A stretch of DNA of 64,000 nucleotides from Lentzea aerocolonigenes (GCF_000974445.1 NZ_BBOJ01000012.1:62001-126000); one strand, 5' to 3'. Numbered from the stretch's first letter, positions 51,139-61,212 are shown. The notes: generated by a model from the letters alone, not told the origin. Numbers and translations: made by a program.

Positions 51139-51909
51139 ATGGACGTGCGGATCGAGAAGACCGGCACCACCACCCTGATCTGGATGGACCGCCCCGACCG
51201 TCGCAACGCCGTCGACGGCCCGATGGCCGCCGAGCTGCGCGAAGCCTTCCTGGCGTTCGAAGCGGACGACTCCCAGCGCGTGGCGGTGCTCGCGGGGGCG
51301 GGCGGGACGTTCTGCGCCGGTGCGGACCTGACTTCCGTCGCGGATCCGGCCCGCCGCAACGAGCTCGATCCCGACGGCGGCAGCGCGGCGCCGATGGGGC
51401 CGAGCAGGTTGCGGTTGAGCAAGCCGGTGATCGCGGCGGTCAGCGGGTACGCGGTCGCGGGTGGGCTGGAGCTGGCGCTGCTCGCCGACCTGCGGGTCGT
51501 GGAGAGCGACGCGGTGTTCGGGGTGTTCTGCCGGCGGTGGGGTGTGCCGTTGATCGACGGCGGCACGGCCCGCCTGCCCCGGATCGTGGGGCTGGGGCGC
51601 GCGCTCGACCTGATCCTCACCGGACGGCCGGTGGACGCCGCGGAGGCGCTTGCGATGGGACTGGCCAACCGGGTCGTCGAGCCCGGCCGGGCGGTGGCCG
51701 TCGCGCTGGAGCTGGCGGAGCAGATCGCCGCGTTCCCGTTCGAGTGCGTGCTCACGGATCGGGCGTCGACCTACGCGGGGCTCGACCTGCCGCTGGCGGA
51801 GGCGCTGCGGGCCGAAGGGGTCGCGGGAGTGCCGATCGTGCAACGGGAAGGTGCCGCCGGCGCCGCCCGGTTCGCGGGTGGCGCCGGCAGGCACGGGACG
51901 TTCGACTAG
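51139..51909 (+). CDS. Enoyl-CoA hydratase/isomerase family (crotonase) protein
   Basis: The ATG at 51139 gives 256 residues starting MDVRIEKTGTTTLIWMDRP. The oxyanion segment is FCAGADL and the second conserved block is KPVIAAVSGYAVAGGLELAL. The catalytic Glu of hydratases is expected after ADLRV and WGVPLIDGG; the latter lacks the usual Glu, so an isomerase or other crotonase activity is possible. The last four bases overlap the convergent acylase stop. Confidence 0.9.
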   Translation: MDVRIEKTGTTTLIWMDRPDRRNAVDGPMAAELREAFLAFEADDSQRVAVLAGAGGTFCAGADLTSVADPARRNELDPDGGSAAPMGPSRLRLSKPVIAAVSGYAVAGGLELALLADLRVVESDAVFGVFCRRWGVPLIDGGTARLPRIVGLGRALDLILTGRPVDAAEALAMGLANRVVEPGRAVAVALELAEQIAAFPFECVLTDRASTYAGLDLPLAEALRAEGVAGVPIVQREGAAGAARFAGGAGRHGTFD

Positions 51910-54077
51910 GTCAGGACCCGGACGGTGAGGTGCGGGTCGCGGGCGATCTCCCGTTCGGTGAAGGCACCGGTGACCCACTGCTTGCGCTCGTAGAGCCGCG
52001 CCTGGTCGGTGTGGTGCGGTGACGCGGGATCCGCGGACTGGCCGTAGATCAGCAGCGAGTGCATGCGCGGTCCCGCCGCGGTGAGCTCCACGGCCATCAC
52101 GAAGCTCGATCCGTGCGGGATCTTCGCGGGCCGCCGGGGCGGACTGGCCACCGAGATCACGTTGAAGCAGCCTTCCGGGCCGCGGCAGCCGTGGATCGGG
52201 ATGCCCTCGTACTGCTGCACGGCGTCGAGCGGCACGTCCACCGCGACACCGGCGGCCGCGAAAGCCGTGACGGCGTCGGCGAAGGAGCGCTGGACTCCGG
52301 GATCGGCCGCGTTGATGCCGCGCGGGGTGTGCACGGGGTCGGCCGGGTCGTAGGGCACCAGCCACCTGGCGATGCCCGGCCTGTCCGACAGCATGATGAA
52401 CGTGCGCCAGAAGAACGCACCTCGGCTGTTCGCGCCCGTGTCACCGGTTCCCGACCACCCGGCGAGTGCCGAACAGGCGGCGCGGACGTCGACCGGACGT
52501 CCGTCGCTGCCGGTCAGCGTGGGATTGGCCTGGCACATCGCGACGACGGCGGCGAGGCCCTGCTCGGCGGTGAGGTTGCGGTTGCCGAACGTCGCTTCCT
52601 CCACAGTGGACAGGGTGAACCGGTTGGTGCCGATCATGTCCAGGCCCAGGCGGGTGCGCGCGGACCGTTCGGTGCCGACGTCGCCGACGATCGACGGGTA
52701 GCCGGTGAGCGGGGCGGCCGGGTTCGCGAGCCACGGGCTGTCGTTCATGTTGCTCACGTGGTCCTGCCGCACCAGGCTCGGCAACCGGTTCGGGCCCAGC
52801 GTGCCAGGCACCACCGCGTCGGCGTCGCGGCCCCAGTCGCAGGACGAGCGGCTGCCGTCGAGGATCACCAGACCGACGTCCGGACCGGTGCCGCAGCGGG
52901 CCCGCAGGTCGTCGGTGACGTGCGGGACGACCTGAACGTCGCTGTAGTACGCGGTGCCGGTGGCGTCGGAGGCGAGCGTGTTCATCCACGGCAGGGCCTG
53001 GTGGCGGACGAGTGCCGCGTGCAGGTCCGCCACGCTGCGGGCGCGGGCCATTGCGAGCCACTGGTCGACCAGGCGCAGGTTGCCGTGGTTGGCGTCGCGC
53101 AGCACGTAAGCGGTCGTGTCGGTCCACTGCAGCAGTCCGTCGTCCTCGACCAGCGGACCGTCGGGAGTGCGGTACAGGGTTCGCGTCCCACCGGCCACCG
53201 CGACCTGCTCGGCGATCATGCGACGCACCTGGCCGTCGACGACGTAGCTGGTGGGATCGCCGGGAACGAGGGTCAGCTTCGACACGGTGAACGTCTTCGC
53301 CTCGGACGCGGTGTGGGTCCAGCCCAGCCTGTCGTTGTGCCCGATGCCGACGACCGGCACGCCGTACAGTCCGGCGCCGCTGACGTTCAGCTCGCCGGGG
53401 ATCGTGAGGTGCTGCTGGTAGAAGCGCCAGTCGTCGTCCCAGTAGAAGTGCGGGTTGCCCAGCACCATCCCACTTCGAGTGGTTGTCGCCGACCTGCCGA
53501 GCGCGATTCCGTTGCTGCCAGGCCGTTCCCGGGGCTCACGCGCCGCCGCGGTGACGGCTGCGCCCGGCGGTTGTGCGGACGCGATCTGGTCCTGGAAGCC
53601 TTCACTGCCGGTGAGACCCGCGACCTGGTGGACGCGCCGCCACACGTCGAGCTCGGTGATCGGCCGCACCCACTTCGCGCCGCCGCAGGCATCCGGAGTC
53701 CGAGCGAGGTAGCGGTTGAACCCGGCCACGTAGCCGCGCACGAGATCACGTGCCTGCCTCGACTGGCGCATCAGCTGTCGATCGACCACTTCGGACTGGT
53801 TGAGCCGCTGGTAGTACAGGTCGCTCGGGAGGTTCTCCGCACCGAACCACCGCGTGCGTTCGGCCGACAGCGTCACGACCATGTCGGCCATGGTGCACGC
53901 GTTGTCCTCGGCGAACGCGTAACCGATCCCCAGCCCCAGGTTCCGGTAGTCCCCCGCCTTGACGTGCGGGATGCCGTACGACGTCCGCCGGATCACCGTG
54001 CCGCTGTCGGCGACGGCGGGCGGGCACGCGGCCAGCACCCCGGCGAACACGAGCGACAAAGCCACTATCCGCTGCAT
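51906..54077 (-). CDS. Penicillin-acylase-family secreted Ntn hydrolase (AHL/aculeacin acylase type)
   Basis: 723 residues: signal peptide (LSLVFAGVLAACPPAVA), alpha-subunit region, spacer, and the autocleavage/nucleophile motif RPGSNGIALG with Ser188 as the new N-terminus. VLGNPHFYWDDDWRFYQQHL and GVPVVGIGHNDRLGWTHT are typical of PvdQ/aculeacin A acylase. These enzymes mature by self-cleavage and hydrolyse long-chain amides such as acyl-homoserine lactones, lipopeptides or beta-lactam side chains. The natural substrate is unknown. Confidence 0.93.
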   Translation of the reverse strand: MQRIVALSLVFAGVLAACPPAVADSGTVIRRTSYGIPHVKAGDYRNLGLGIGYAFAEDNACTMADMVVTLSAERTRWFGAENLPSDLYYQRLNQSEVVDRQLMRQSRQARDLVRGYVAGFNRYLARTPDACGGAKWVRPITELDVWRRVHQVAGLTGSEGFQDQIASAQPPGAAVTAAAREPRERPGSNGIALGRSATTTRSGMVLGNPHFYWDDDWRFYQQHLTIPGELNVSGAGLYGVPVVGIGHNDRLGWTHTASEAKTFTVSKLTLVPGDPTSYVVDGQVRRMIAEQVAVAGGTRTLYRTPDGPLVEDDGLLQWTDTTAYVLRDANHGNLRLVDQWLAMARARSVADLHAALVRHQALPWMNTLASDATGTAYYSDVQVVPHVTDDLRARCGTGPDVGLVILDGSRSSCDWGRDADAVVPGTLGPNRLPSLVRQDHVSNMNDSPWLANPAAPLTGYPSIVGDVGTERSARTRLGLDMIGTNRFTLSTVEEATFGNRNLTAEQGLAAVVAMCQANPTLTGSDGRPVDVRAACSALAGWSGTGDTGANSRGAFFWRTFIMLSDRPGIARWLVPYDPADPVHTPRGINAADPGVQRSFADAVTAFAAAGVAVDVPLDAVQQYEGIPIHGCRGPEGCFNVISVASPPRRPAKIPHGSSFVMAVELTAAGPRMHSLLIYGQSADPASPHHTDQARLYERKQWVTGAFTEREIARDPHLTVRVLT

Positions 54078-54093
54078 TCCTGATCCCCCTGGT

Positions 54094-56418
54094 TCATTCG
54101 TTGTGCAGGACGGTCGCGATCGAGAGACGCGCCGCTCCCCTGGCCGGCAGAAGCGCGCCGAGCACCGCGATCACGACTCCGGTGAGAGCCAGCAGAGCGA
54201 GCGCTGGAGCGCGGTAGACGTCCATGAGGATGTCGACGGCGTCGGCCTGACCCGCGTGCGCCATGGCCGGCACGACGAGCTGATGCACCGCGATGCCCAG
54301 AGGCACACCGATCAGCCCGCCGACCACGCCGAGTGCGCCCATGGACGTCACCAGCAGCACGGTGACCTGGCGCGGAGTCATGCCGATCGACTTGAGCATG
54401 CCGAGGTCGCGGCGCCGTTCGCGGGCGTTCAGCACCACGGTGTTGAACACGCCGAGCGCCGCCACCGCACCGAGCACCAGTGTCAGCACCACCGCCGCGC
54501 TGATGATGATCACGGCCGTCGACGACGTGCCGTCACGCGGCGGCAGGACGCGCAGTCCCGGATCGCCAGAACGTACTGCGGCCGTGTAGGTGTCGCGGGC
54601 CGTGCCGGGTGCCATCCGCACCTGGTACGAGCTGGCGCGCGCACCGGGTGCCAGCACGTTCAGCGTCGCCCAGTCGGCGAAGATCTGGTCGGCGTTGTTG
54701 GTCAGCACGACCCCGACGATCTTCACCTGCGTCCGGTTTCCCCGCGCCTGCACGGTGATCGTGTCGCCGACGGAAAGCCCGCGCTGGTTCAGGAACCTCG
54801 ACGGCACCACGACCTGACCGGGCCCGTCCGGCCAGTGCCCGGTCAGCACGCGCGGCCCGAGCGCGGCGGTGTCCCCGCGGTAGAAGAGGATCGTGGCCTC
54901 CTGGGTGCCGCCCGCGACCTCGGTGTCGAGCTGCGACATCGCCAGCACGGCCGAGGTTCCCGGCAACGACCGCAACATCGACTCGTCCTCGGTGTCGCTC
55001 AGCTTCGCCGCCGGCCGCTCGGCGCCCGGTTCCGCGAAGACGGGCGCGCCCGGCGGCGGTCCGGCCAACAGCTCGACGCGGTCGGTGTGGTTGGGCCTGA
55101 CCGCGTTGTTGTAGGCGGTCATCGACATGGTCACGCCGGCCGCGAGGGTCACGGTCATGACGCCGAGCACGACCGAGGCCAGCGTCAGCGCGCTGCGGCC
55201 GGGACGGGCGAAGGGCAGGCCGAGGCCGAGGCTCACCGAGCGCGGCAACCTCGTGCCGCTGAGCCGGCGCTGGATCCGCAGCGCCCGCCCGGTGTGCGGG
55301 GTGGCGCCGGCGCTGATCGCCCGCGCCGCCGGCAACCGGCGCGCCCGCAGCGCCGGGACGAGCGCTGCCGACGCCACCAGGACGGGCATGCCCACCGCCG
55401 CGGCGACGTTCACCCACGGCGCGAAGCTCAGCTGGTCCACGCCGAAGCCCTCGACCGCGTCCTGCACGACCGGTTTCGCGAAGATGTTGCCCACGACCGT
55501 GCCGACCGCACAGCCCGCGACCGCCGGGATCGAGACCATCACCAGGTAGACGGCCATGACCTGGTTCGGCGTGAAGCCGATCGCCTTGAGCATCCCGATG
55601 TGCCGCAGGCCCGCGACGACCGCGCCGCTCACCACGTTGGCGACGATCAGGATCGCCACGGCCAGGCCGAGCACGCCGAAGATCATCAGGAACGGGATGA
55701 AGACGCCGAGCTCGGACGTCGCCTTGTCCTTGACGGTGAGGTGCGAGAGCGTGCCGAGCAACGCGTCCGCCGCAAGCCCCGCCGTGACGGCGGCCCGGCC
55801 CGCGTCCACTTCGACCGCCGTGTCCGCCTTCCCGAAGCGGTAGAGCATCTGCAACGCCGTCGGTCGCAACGCCGTCACCTGGTCGGGAGTGACCCACGCG
55901 TCGGCGGATCCGGTGACGGAGCGGGCGAACCCCACGACGGTCAGCACGGGACGTCCCGGCAACGAGAGCCGGAAGCCCAGCTCCATCCGGCCGTCGGAGC
56001 CGGGTGCGCGGTTCAGGACGATCTCACCGGGACCGGTCGCCCACCGTCCCTCCCAGACCGACACCCGGTCGACCGGGCCGCCGGGATCCGCGCGCCCCAC
56101 GACGGTGAGCGTGCCGAGGAACACCTCGCCCTCCGAAGTGTCCACAGTGGCCTGACGGAACGGTCCTGCTGTCGCCTCGGCCTTCCCGGCGGCGCGGGTG
56201 AGATCGGCTTCGGACACCTTCGCCGGGTCGAACGCGGCGGACAGGTGCGCGCCCTGCTGCGTGGCGAACGCCCGGTCGAACGGCGCGGACGCCGCCTCCA
56301 GCAGCCCGAGGGCCATCACCAGCGTCGCACTCGCGGCGCACACCACGACACCGATCACGATCGTCTGCAGCTTCCGCCGCCGCACCGCGGCCCACGCCGC
56401 GTGCCACACCGCGTTCAC
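54094..56418 (-). CDS. FtsX/MacB-type ABC transporter permease
   Basis: The GTG at 56418 overlaps the ATPase gene stop (GTGA). The 774-residue protein has ten predicted helices in the 1+3+3+3 layout of duplicated FtsX permeases, with two large extracytoplasmic MacB_PCD-like domains. Repeated blocks GLRHIGMLKAIGFTPNQVMAV and RRRDLGMLKSIGMTPRQVTVL mark the two halves. It works with the preceding ATPase in extrusion or envelope remodelling. Confidence 0.92.
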   Translation of the reverse strand: MNAVWHAAWAAVRRRKLQTIVIGVVVCAASATLVMALGLLEAASAPFDRAFATQQGAHLSAAFDPAKVSEADLTRAAGKAEATAGPFRQATVDTSEGEVFLGTLTVVGRADPGGPVDRVSVWEGRWATGPGEIVLNRAPGSDGRMELGFRLSLPGRPVLTVVGFARSVTGSADAWVTPDQVTALRPTALQMLYRFGKADTAVEVDAGRAAVTAGLAADALLGTLSHLTVKDKATSELGVFIPFLMIFGVLGLAVAILIVANVVSGAVVAGLRHIGMLKAIGFTPNQVMAVYLVMVSIPAVAGCAVGTVVGNIFAKPVVQDAVEGFGVDQLSFAPWVNVAAAVGMPVLVASAALVPALRARRLPAARAISAGATPHTGRALRIQRRLSGTRLPRSVSLGLGLPFARPGRSALTLASVVLGVMTVTLAAGVTMSMTAYNNAVRPNHTDRVELLAGPPPGAPVFAEPGAERPAAKLSDTEDESMLRSLPGTSAVLAMSQLDTEVAGGTQEATILFYRGDTAALGPRVLTGHWPDGPGQVVVPSRFLNQRGLSVGDTITVQARGNRTQVKIVGVVLTNNADQIFADWATLNVLAPGARASSYQVRMAPGTARDTYTAAVRSGDPGLRVLPPRDGTSSTAVIIISAAVVLTLVLGAVAALGVFNTVVLNARERRRDLGMLKSIGMTPRQVTVLLVTSMGALGVVGGLIGVPLGIAVHQLVVPAMAHAGQADAVDILMDVYRAPALALLALTGVVIAVLGALLPARGAARLSIATVLHNE

Positions 56419-57107
56419 GCGCGCTCCAGACTGTGCTCGCGCGCGATCCGGCCGTCCGCGACCTCGATCAACCGCGTCGCACACCGGGTGGCGAGCCGTC
56501 CGTCGTGCGTGACCAGCAGCAACGTCTGGCCGATCTGGTTGAGGTCGAGCAGCAGGTCCATCACCTGCTCACCGGACCTGCTGTCCAGCGCGCCGGTCGG
56601 TTCGTCGGCGAGCAGCAGCGCGGGGCGGTTCATCAACGCCCTGGCCACCGCGACGCGCTGCCGTTCGCCGCCGCTGAGCTGGGCGGGGTAGACGTTCTTG
56701 CGATTGGAGATGCCGAGCTCTCCGAACAACTCCAGCGCGCGGGCACGGGCCTGGCCGGCGGACGTTCCGGTCAGCTGCGCGGCGAGGGCGACGTTGTCCA
56801 GCGCAGACAGGTCGTCGAGCAGGTTGAAGAACTGAAAGATCATCCCGATGCCCCGCCGGCGGAACAACGCCAGGCCGGTCTCGTCGAGCGCCCCCAGGTC
56901 GCTGCCGTGCACCACGACCGAGCCGGACGTCGGCCGGTCCAGGCCCGCGATCATGTTGAGCAGGGTCGACTTCCCGCTGCCCGACGGCCCCATCACCGCG
57001 ACCGCCTCCCCCGCGCGGATCGTCAGCGACAACCCGTCGAGTGCGATCGAGTCGCTGTACTCCTTGCGCACGTTCGTCATCTCGACGACGGCGTCTGCGT
57101 TCTGCAT
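56415..57107 (-). CDS. MacB/LolD-type ABC transporter ATP-binding protein
   Basis: 230 residues from the ATG at 57107. Walker A GPSGSGKST, Q-loop FQFFNLLDDLSA, signature LSGGERQRVAVARAL, Walker B LLLADEPTGALD and switch His in LLVTHD are all intact. It is co-transcribed with the permease. It diverges from a two-component system 139 bases away, the usual arrangement for cell-envelope stress exporters. Confidence 0.95.
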   Translation of the reverse strand: MQNADAVVEMTNVRKEYSDSIALDGLSLTIRAGEAVAVMGPSGSGKSTLLNMIAGLDRPTSGSVVVHGSDLGALDETGLALFRRRGIGMIFQFFNLLDDLSALDNVALAAQLTGTSAGQARARALELFGELGISNRKNVYPAQLSGGERQRVAVARALMNRPALLLADEPTGALDSRSGEQVMDLLLDLNQIGQTLLLVTHDGRLATRCATRLIEVADGRIAREHSLERA

Positions 57108-57246
57108 GGCCGCAATCCTGCTCAACGAACGCGGCAGGGGGCGTCAGTCCGGGGAGGTAACCTGCCGGAGGGGGTCATCCCGGGGATGTACGGGCTGCAT
57201 CCGGGGTGTGATGCGCGCGCGGTCGCGGCTCTGGGACAGTGACGGG

Positions 57247-58032
57247 GTGTGGGAGTTGGTGGTGGCCGTCGTCGCCTGCCTGGCCGCCGCGTTCTTCGCG
57301 GTGCGGCTGGCAGCGGCGCGACGCGCGTACGCCCGTGCGGTGGAGGAACGGGGCTGGCTGCTGGAACGCGAACGGGAAACCGCCGCCCGCACCGCCGTCG
57401 ACGCCGAACGCGCCAGGATCGCACGGGAGCTGCACGACATCGTCAGCCACAACGTGAGCGTCATGGTCGTGCAGGCCGGTGCCGCGCGCCGGGTGCTCGA
57501 CACGCGGGCGGGTGAGGCGACCGACGCGTTGCTGGCCGTGGAGAGCGCGGGCCGCGACACGATGACGGAACTGCGGCACATGCTGGGTCTGCTCGCGCCC
57601 TCCGCGGACGGCGAGGACCTGCTGTCACCGCAACCGGGTCTGAGCAGGCTCAGCTCGCTGGTCGACCGCATGTCCTTCGCCGGGCTGCCGGTGGAGGTGC
57701 GCATCTCCGGCGAACCGCGGCCGCTGCCGTCCGGCGTGGACCTGGCCGCGTACCGGATCGTCCAGGAGGCGCTGACGAACGCGTTGAAGCACGGCGACGG
57801 GAGGAAGGCGGAGGTGACGGTGCGGTACGCGGACCACCACCTGCGGGTCGAGGTGCTCAACACCGGTCCCAGCACGCTGTCCGGTGACCGGGTGTCCACA
57901 GAGGACGGACCGGGTCGCGGGCTGCTGGGACTGCGCGAGCGCGTGGCCGTGCTCGGCGGCGACCTCGACGCGCGCAGGCGGCTCGGCGGCGGGTTCCGCG
58001 TCCGGGCCAAGATCCCGATCGAGCGACCGTGA
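57247..58032 (+). CDS. NarL-type sensor histidine kinase, short membrane-anchored form
   Basis: A GTG at 57247 begins at the membrane segment WELVVAVVACLAAAFFAVRL; an ATG 36 bases upstream would extend it. About 261 residues follow: one helix, a coiled linker, the phosphoacceptor ERARIARELHDIVSHNVSVM, and HATPase boxes EALTNALKHGDG and GRGLLGLRERVAVLGG. It overlaps the response regulator by four bases and likely controls the divergent ABC exporter. Confidence 0.9.
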   Translation: MWELVVAVVACLAAAFFAVRLAAARRAYARAVEERGWLLERERETAARTAVDAERARIARELHDIVSHNVSVMVVQAGAARRVLDTRAGEATDALLAVESAGRDTMTELRHMLGLLAPSADGEDLLSPQPGLSRLSSLVDRMSFAGLPVEVRISGEPRPLPSGVDLAAYRIVQEALTNALKHGDGRKAEVTVRYADHHLRVEVLNTGPSTLSGDRVSTEDGPGRGLLGLRERVAVLGGDLDARRRLGGGFRVRAKIPIERP

Positions 58033-58688
58033 CCACGCCCCGCGTCGTGATCGCCGACGACCAGGCGTTCGTGCGCATCGGTTTCCGCATGATCCTCTCG
58101 TCCGGCGGCATCGAGGTCGTCGGCGAGGCGGCCGACGGCGCCGAGGCGGTGTCGGCGGTGCGCGATCTCCGGCCGGACGTGGTGCTGATGGACATCCGCA
58201 TGCCCGGCATGGACGGCCTGGAGGCCACCCGCCGCATCGTGCGCGAGCCGGGCGACTGCCGCGTGCTGATGCTGACGACGTTCGACCTCGACCGCTACGT
58301 CTACGACGCGCTCGCCGCGGGCGCCAGCGGCTTCCTGCTCAAGGACGTCACACCGGAGCACCTCGTCGCCGCCGTGCGCCTGATCGAGACCGGTGACGCC
58401 CTGCTCGCGCCGTCGATCACCCGCCGCCTCGTCGAACGGTTCGCCTCGGGCGCACCGGCGGCGCCCGTGGTGCACCGCGATCTCGCCGCGCTGACGCCGC
58501 GCGAACGGGAGGTGCTGACGCTGGTCGGGCACGGCCGGTCGAACTCGGAGATCGCCGACGACCTCACGCTCAGCGAGGCGACGGTGAAGACGCACGTGGC
58601 CCGCATCTTCGCCAAGCTGGAGCTGCGGGACCGGGCCCAGGCCGTGGTGCTGGCCTACGAGACGGGCCTGGTCACGCCTGGCGCGTGA
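58029..58688 (+). CDS. NarL/FixJ-family response regulator
   Basis: A GTG start overlapping the kinase stop; 219 residues. IADDQAFVRIG, phospho-Asp in VVLMDIRMPGMDG, LMLTTFD and GFLLKDVTPEHL define the receiver. LTPREREVLTLVGHGRSNSE with ATVKTHVARIFAKLEL is the LuxR domain. It ends one base before a convergent methyltransferase gene. Confidence 0.95.
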   Translation: MTTPRVVIADDQAFVRIGFRMILSSGGIEVVGEAADGAEAVSAVRDLRPDVVLMDIRMPGMDGLEATRRIVREPGDCRVLMLTTFDLDRYVYDALAAGASGFLLKDVTPEHLVAAVRLIETGDALLAPSITRRLVERFASGAPAAPVVHRDLAALTPREREVLTLVGHGRSNSEIADDLTLSEATVKTHVARIFAKLELRDRAQAVVLAYETGLVTPGA

Positions 58689-58689
58689 G

Positions 58690-59403
58690 TCAGGCGGCTT
58701 CGAGTACGAAGAACAGGAAGCTCGGCGCCGTCGACAGCAGGAAGAAGTCGTCCGGGAACAGCTCACGTGCTTCCGGCGCGGGCTGCGGCTCGCTCAGCAC
58801 CGAGATCCGGAACCCGGCCGCGGTGAACGCGTCGGTCATCGCGTGCAGCGGCCGGTTCCAGAACGTCACGTTGATCGTGTGGTCCCCCACCTGCCACTCC
58901 CCGGGCGAGGCGTAGGTCTCGAAGTAGTCGGGCCGGCGCCCCGACAAGCGCTCGATCGTGTAATCGGCGGTCGGGTGGTTGACCGAGGCGATGAGCCGGC
59001 CGCCGGGCTTCAGCACGCGCCGGAACTCGGTGAGCGTCGGTCCCCAGTCCTTCAGGTAGTGCAGCACCAGGGACGCGATGACGTCGTCGAAGGTGTCGTC
59101 GGCGAACGGCAGCGGGTCGGCCACGTCGGCGACCCGCAGGTCCGCGTCGGCGCCGAGCCGCCGACGCGCCAGCTCCAGCATTCCCGGGCTCACGTCGATG
59201 CCGCTGACGACGGCACCGCGCTCCCGCAGCGCGGCGAACAGCGGGCCGGCTCCACAGCCCGCGTCGAGAACGCGGCGACCCGCGACCTCACCGGCCAGGG
59301 CGAGGGTCGCGGGCCGTTCGTAGTAGGCGTTCTGCAGGTTCGTCTCGTTCTCGGCGTTGTACGCCTCGGCCGCGCGGTCGTACTCGGATCGCACCTGGGT
59401 CAT
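58690..59403 (-). CDS. SAM-dependent methyltransferase (UbiE/Methyltransf_11 type)
   Basis: 237 residues from the ATG at 59403. Motif I RVLDAGCGAGPLFAALRERG, post-I VSGIDVSPGML, DVIASLVLHYLKDW and LKPGGRLIASVNHP are intact. The HPTADYTIER and WQVGDHTINVTFWNRPL regions are typical of actinobacterial small-molecule methyltransferases. It seems monocistronic. Confidence 0.9.
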   Translation of the reverse strand: MTQVRSEYDRAAEAYNAENETNLQNAYYERPATLALAGEVAGRRVLDAGCGAGPLFAALRERGAVVSGIDVSPGMLELARRRLGADADLRVADVADPLPFADDTFDDVIASLVLHYLKDWGPTLTEFRRVLKPGGRLIASVNHPTADYTIERLSGRRPDYFETYASPGEWQVGDHTINVTFWNRPLHAMTDAFTAAGFRISVLSEPQPAPEARELFPDDFFLLSTAPSFLFFVLEAA

Positions 59404-59423
59404 GCAGTCGATCTGTACCCGAA

Positions 59424-61196
59424 TCAGGTGATGACCGCCCCGCCCACGATCGGCAGCACGACGTTGCTGACGCCGAGCGACACGGTCAGCGAGATGCCGT
59501 TCGCGCCGGTGTCCGTGGCGACGTACTGGCCGTGGTTGGTGACGATCACGACGCCGATGCGGTGGCCGGCCGGGATCAGGGCGTCCCGCGCGTGCAGCCG
59601 CCAGCTGACGTCCGCGGTCGTGTTGGTGGGCAACGGGGTTGACGTCTCCAAAGAGGACCGGTTCTTCGCGTCGATCGCGCCGCGGGTGAGCAGGGTCGCC
59701 GTGACCGCCTGCACGGACACCTCCGGCGGGCGGGCGCAGCCGGTGCGGTTGCGCAGGTCGCCGCGGGTGCAGGTCTCGGTGGAGAGCTGGAGCGGGCTGC
59801 GGTCGGTGAGCACCGCCTGCGTGCTCGGGCCGTAGTCGACGAGCAACGCGGTGAGCGGGGTCGACGGCCGGTTCGACGCGACGCGTGCGGTGAGGCGGAC
59901 CTCGCCGGACAGCCGGGCGTCCTGCTTGAGCGGCGCCGTCACGTAGACGAGCCGGCGCGAGTCGCTCACCTCGGGGTTCGCCATCATGGCCGACTCGCTG
60001 AGGTTCGCGTTGTCCCCCAGGCGTTGCGTACCACCGGTGCCCGGCGCCGCGGTCAACGAGCCCGCGAAGCCACCGGACGCGGGACCGAAGTACAGCGTGG
60101 TGTCCTGAGTGCCGGGCTGCGGCCAGGCGGCGTGCTGTTCCCAGCTGCCGTCGGGCTTCTGCACGTCCGCCATCGGCTCGCGCATGATGCCGTTGTCGAC
60201 GCCCTTGAGCCAGTGGTCCATCCACAGCCACATGACGCGCTGCCACTCGGCCTGGCGGAACGAGATCGGGTCGAGGTGACCGCCGCGGTGCAGCCAGATC
60301 TTGCGCGGCACGTTCCGGTCGGCGAGTTCCTTCCACCAGCGGCCGAACTGCGAGGGCTTGACGTTCCAGTCGCTCTGGCCGTGCACGACGAACACCGACG
60401 CGGACACGTTCTGCGCCGTCTGCCGGTAGTCGCGGGTCTTCCAGAACGAGGTGTAGTCGAACGTCTCGTCGCCGTCCTCGCGCGCCAGCCGGTCGCGCAC
60501 CGCCTGGCACCTGGTCTTCTGCGCCGCGCTCACGACGTAGTTGGCCAGGTAGGTCGGGTAGTTGTTCGCGTGGGTGCCGCGGTAGGCGATGCCCTGGTCG
60601 CGGGAGTACTCGTACCAGCTGGAGATCGCCGCGATCGGCACGATCGTCTTGACGCCGGGGATGCCCGCCGCGGCGGCGGCGTTGGGCAGGGTTCCGTTGT
60701 AGGACACGCCGAGCATGCCGACGTTGCCGGTGCTCCAGCTCGCGACCGCGGGCCTGCCGTCGGCGTAGAACGCCTTGGCACGGCCGTTGAGCCAGTCGAC
60801 GACCGCGCGCACGCTGGCGGTGTCCTCGGGTCCGCCGGTGGTCGGGCAGCCGGTCGAACGGGAGGTGCCTTGCATCTCCGCCTCGACGACGGCGTACCCG
60901 CGTGGCACGAAGTACTCGTCGTACCAGCGCTTGAAGCCGCGCGGCACCGTCGAGGACGCCAGCTCCGCGCCCAGCCCGTAGTAGGGGCTGGCCTCCATGA
61001 CGATCGGCACCCGCTCGGCGGTGTCCGGTCGCATGACGTCGGCGGCGATCCGGTCGAGCACGCCGTCCGCGTCACTGTCCGTTGTGGACTCCACGTAGAC
61101 CGTCTCGGTGATCGCGGCAGGGGCGGCGTTCGAGACGGGTGTGGTGATCGTTCCGGCCGCGAGCAGTACCGCCGCGACCACGTTGACCCTTCGCAT
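59424..61196 (-). CDS. Secreted Xaa-Pro dipeptidyl-peptidase-like (CocE/NonD) hydrolase
   Basis: 590 residues with a signal peptide (VVAAVLLAAGTITTPVSNA). The alpha/beta-hydrolase core has nucleophile Ser in GVSYNG, Asp in VVHGQSDWNVKP and His in HRGGHLDP. EMQGTSRSTGCPTTGGPED is the family oxyanion/S1 region. A C-terminal jelly-roll (PEVSDSRRLVYVTAPLKQDA, PAGHRIGVVIVTNHG) completes the X-Pro peptidase layout. It would release dipeptides from proline-containing peptides outside the cell, or cleave esters. Confidence 0.93.
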   Translation of the reverse strand: MRRVNVVAAVLLAAGTITTPVSNAAPAAITETVYVESTTDSDADGVLDRIAADVMRPDTAERVPIVMEASPYYGLGAELASSTVPRGFKRWYDEYFVPRGYAVVEAEMQGTSRSTGCPTTGGPEDTASVRAVVDWLNGRAKAFYADGRPAVASWSTGNVGMLGVSYNGTLPNAAAAAGIPGVKTIVPIAAISSWYEYSRDQGIAYRGTHANNYPTYLANYVVSAAQKTRCQAVRDRLAREDGDETFDYTSFWKTRDYRQTAQNVSASVFVVHGQSDWNVKPSQFGRWWKELADRNVPRKIWLHRGGHLDPISFRQAEWQRVMWLWMDHWLKGVDNGIMREPMADVQKPDGSWEQHAAWPQPGTQDTTLYFGPASGGFAGSLTAAPGTGGTQRLGDNANLSESAMMANPEVSDSRRLVYVTAPLKQDARLSGEVRLTARVASNRPSTPLTALLVDYGPSTQAVLTDRSPLQLSTETCTRGDLRNRTGCARPPEVSVQAVTATLLTRGAIDAKNRSSLETSTPLPTNTTADVSWRLHARDALIPAGHRIGVVIVTNHGQYVATDTGANGISLTVSLGVSNVVLPIVGGAVIT

Positions 61197-61212
61197 GGGC
61201 TCCTCCGTCTGA

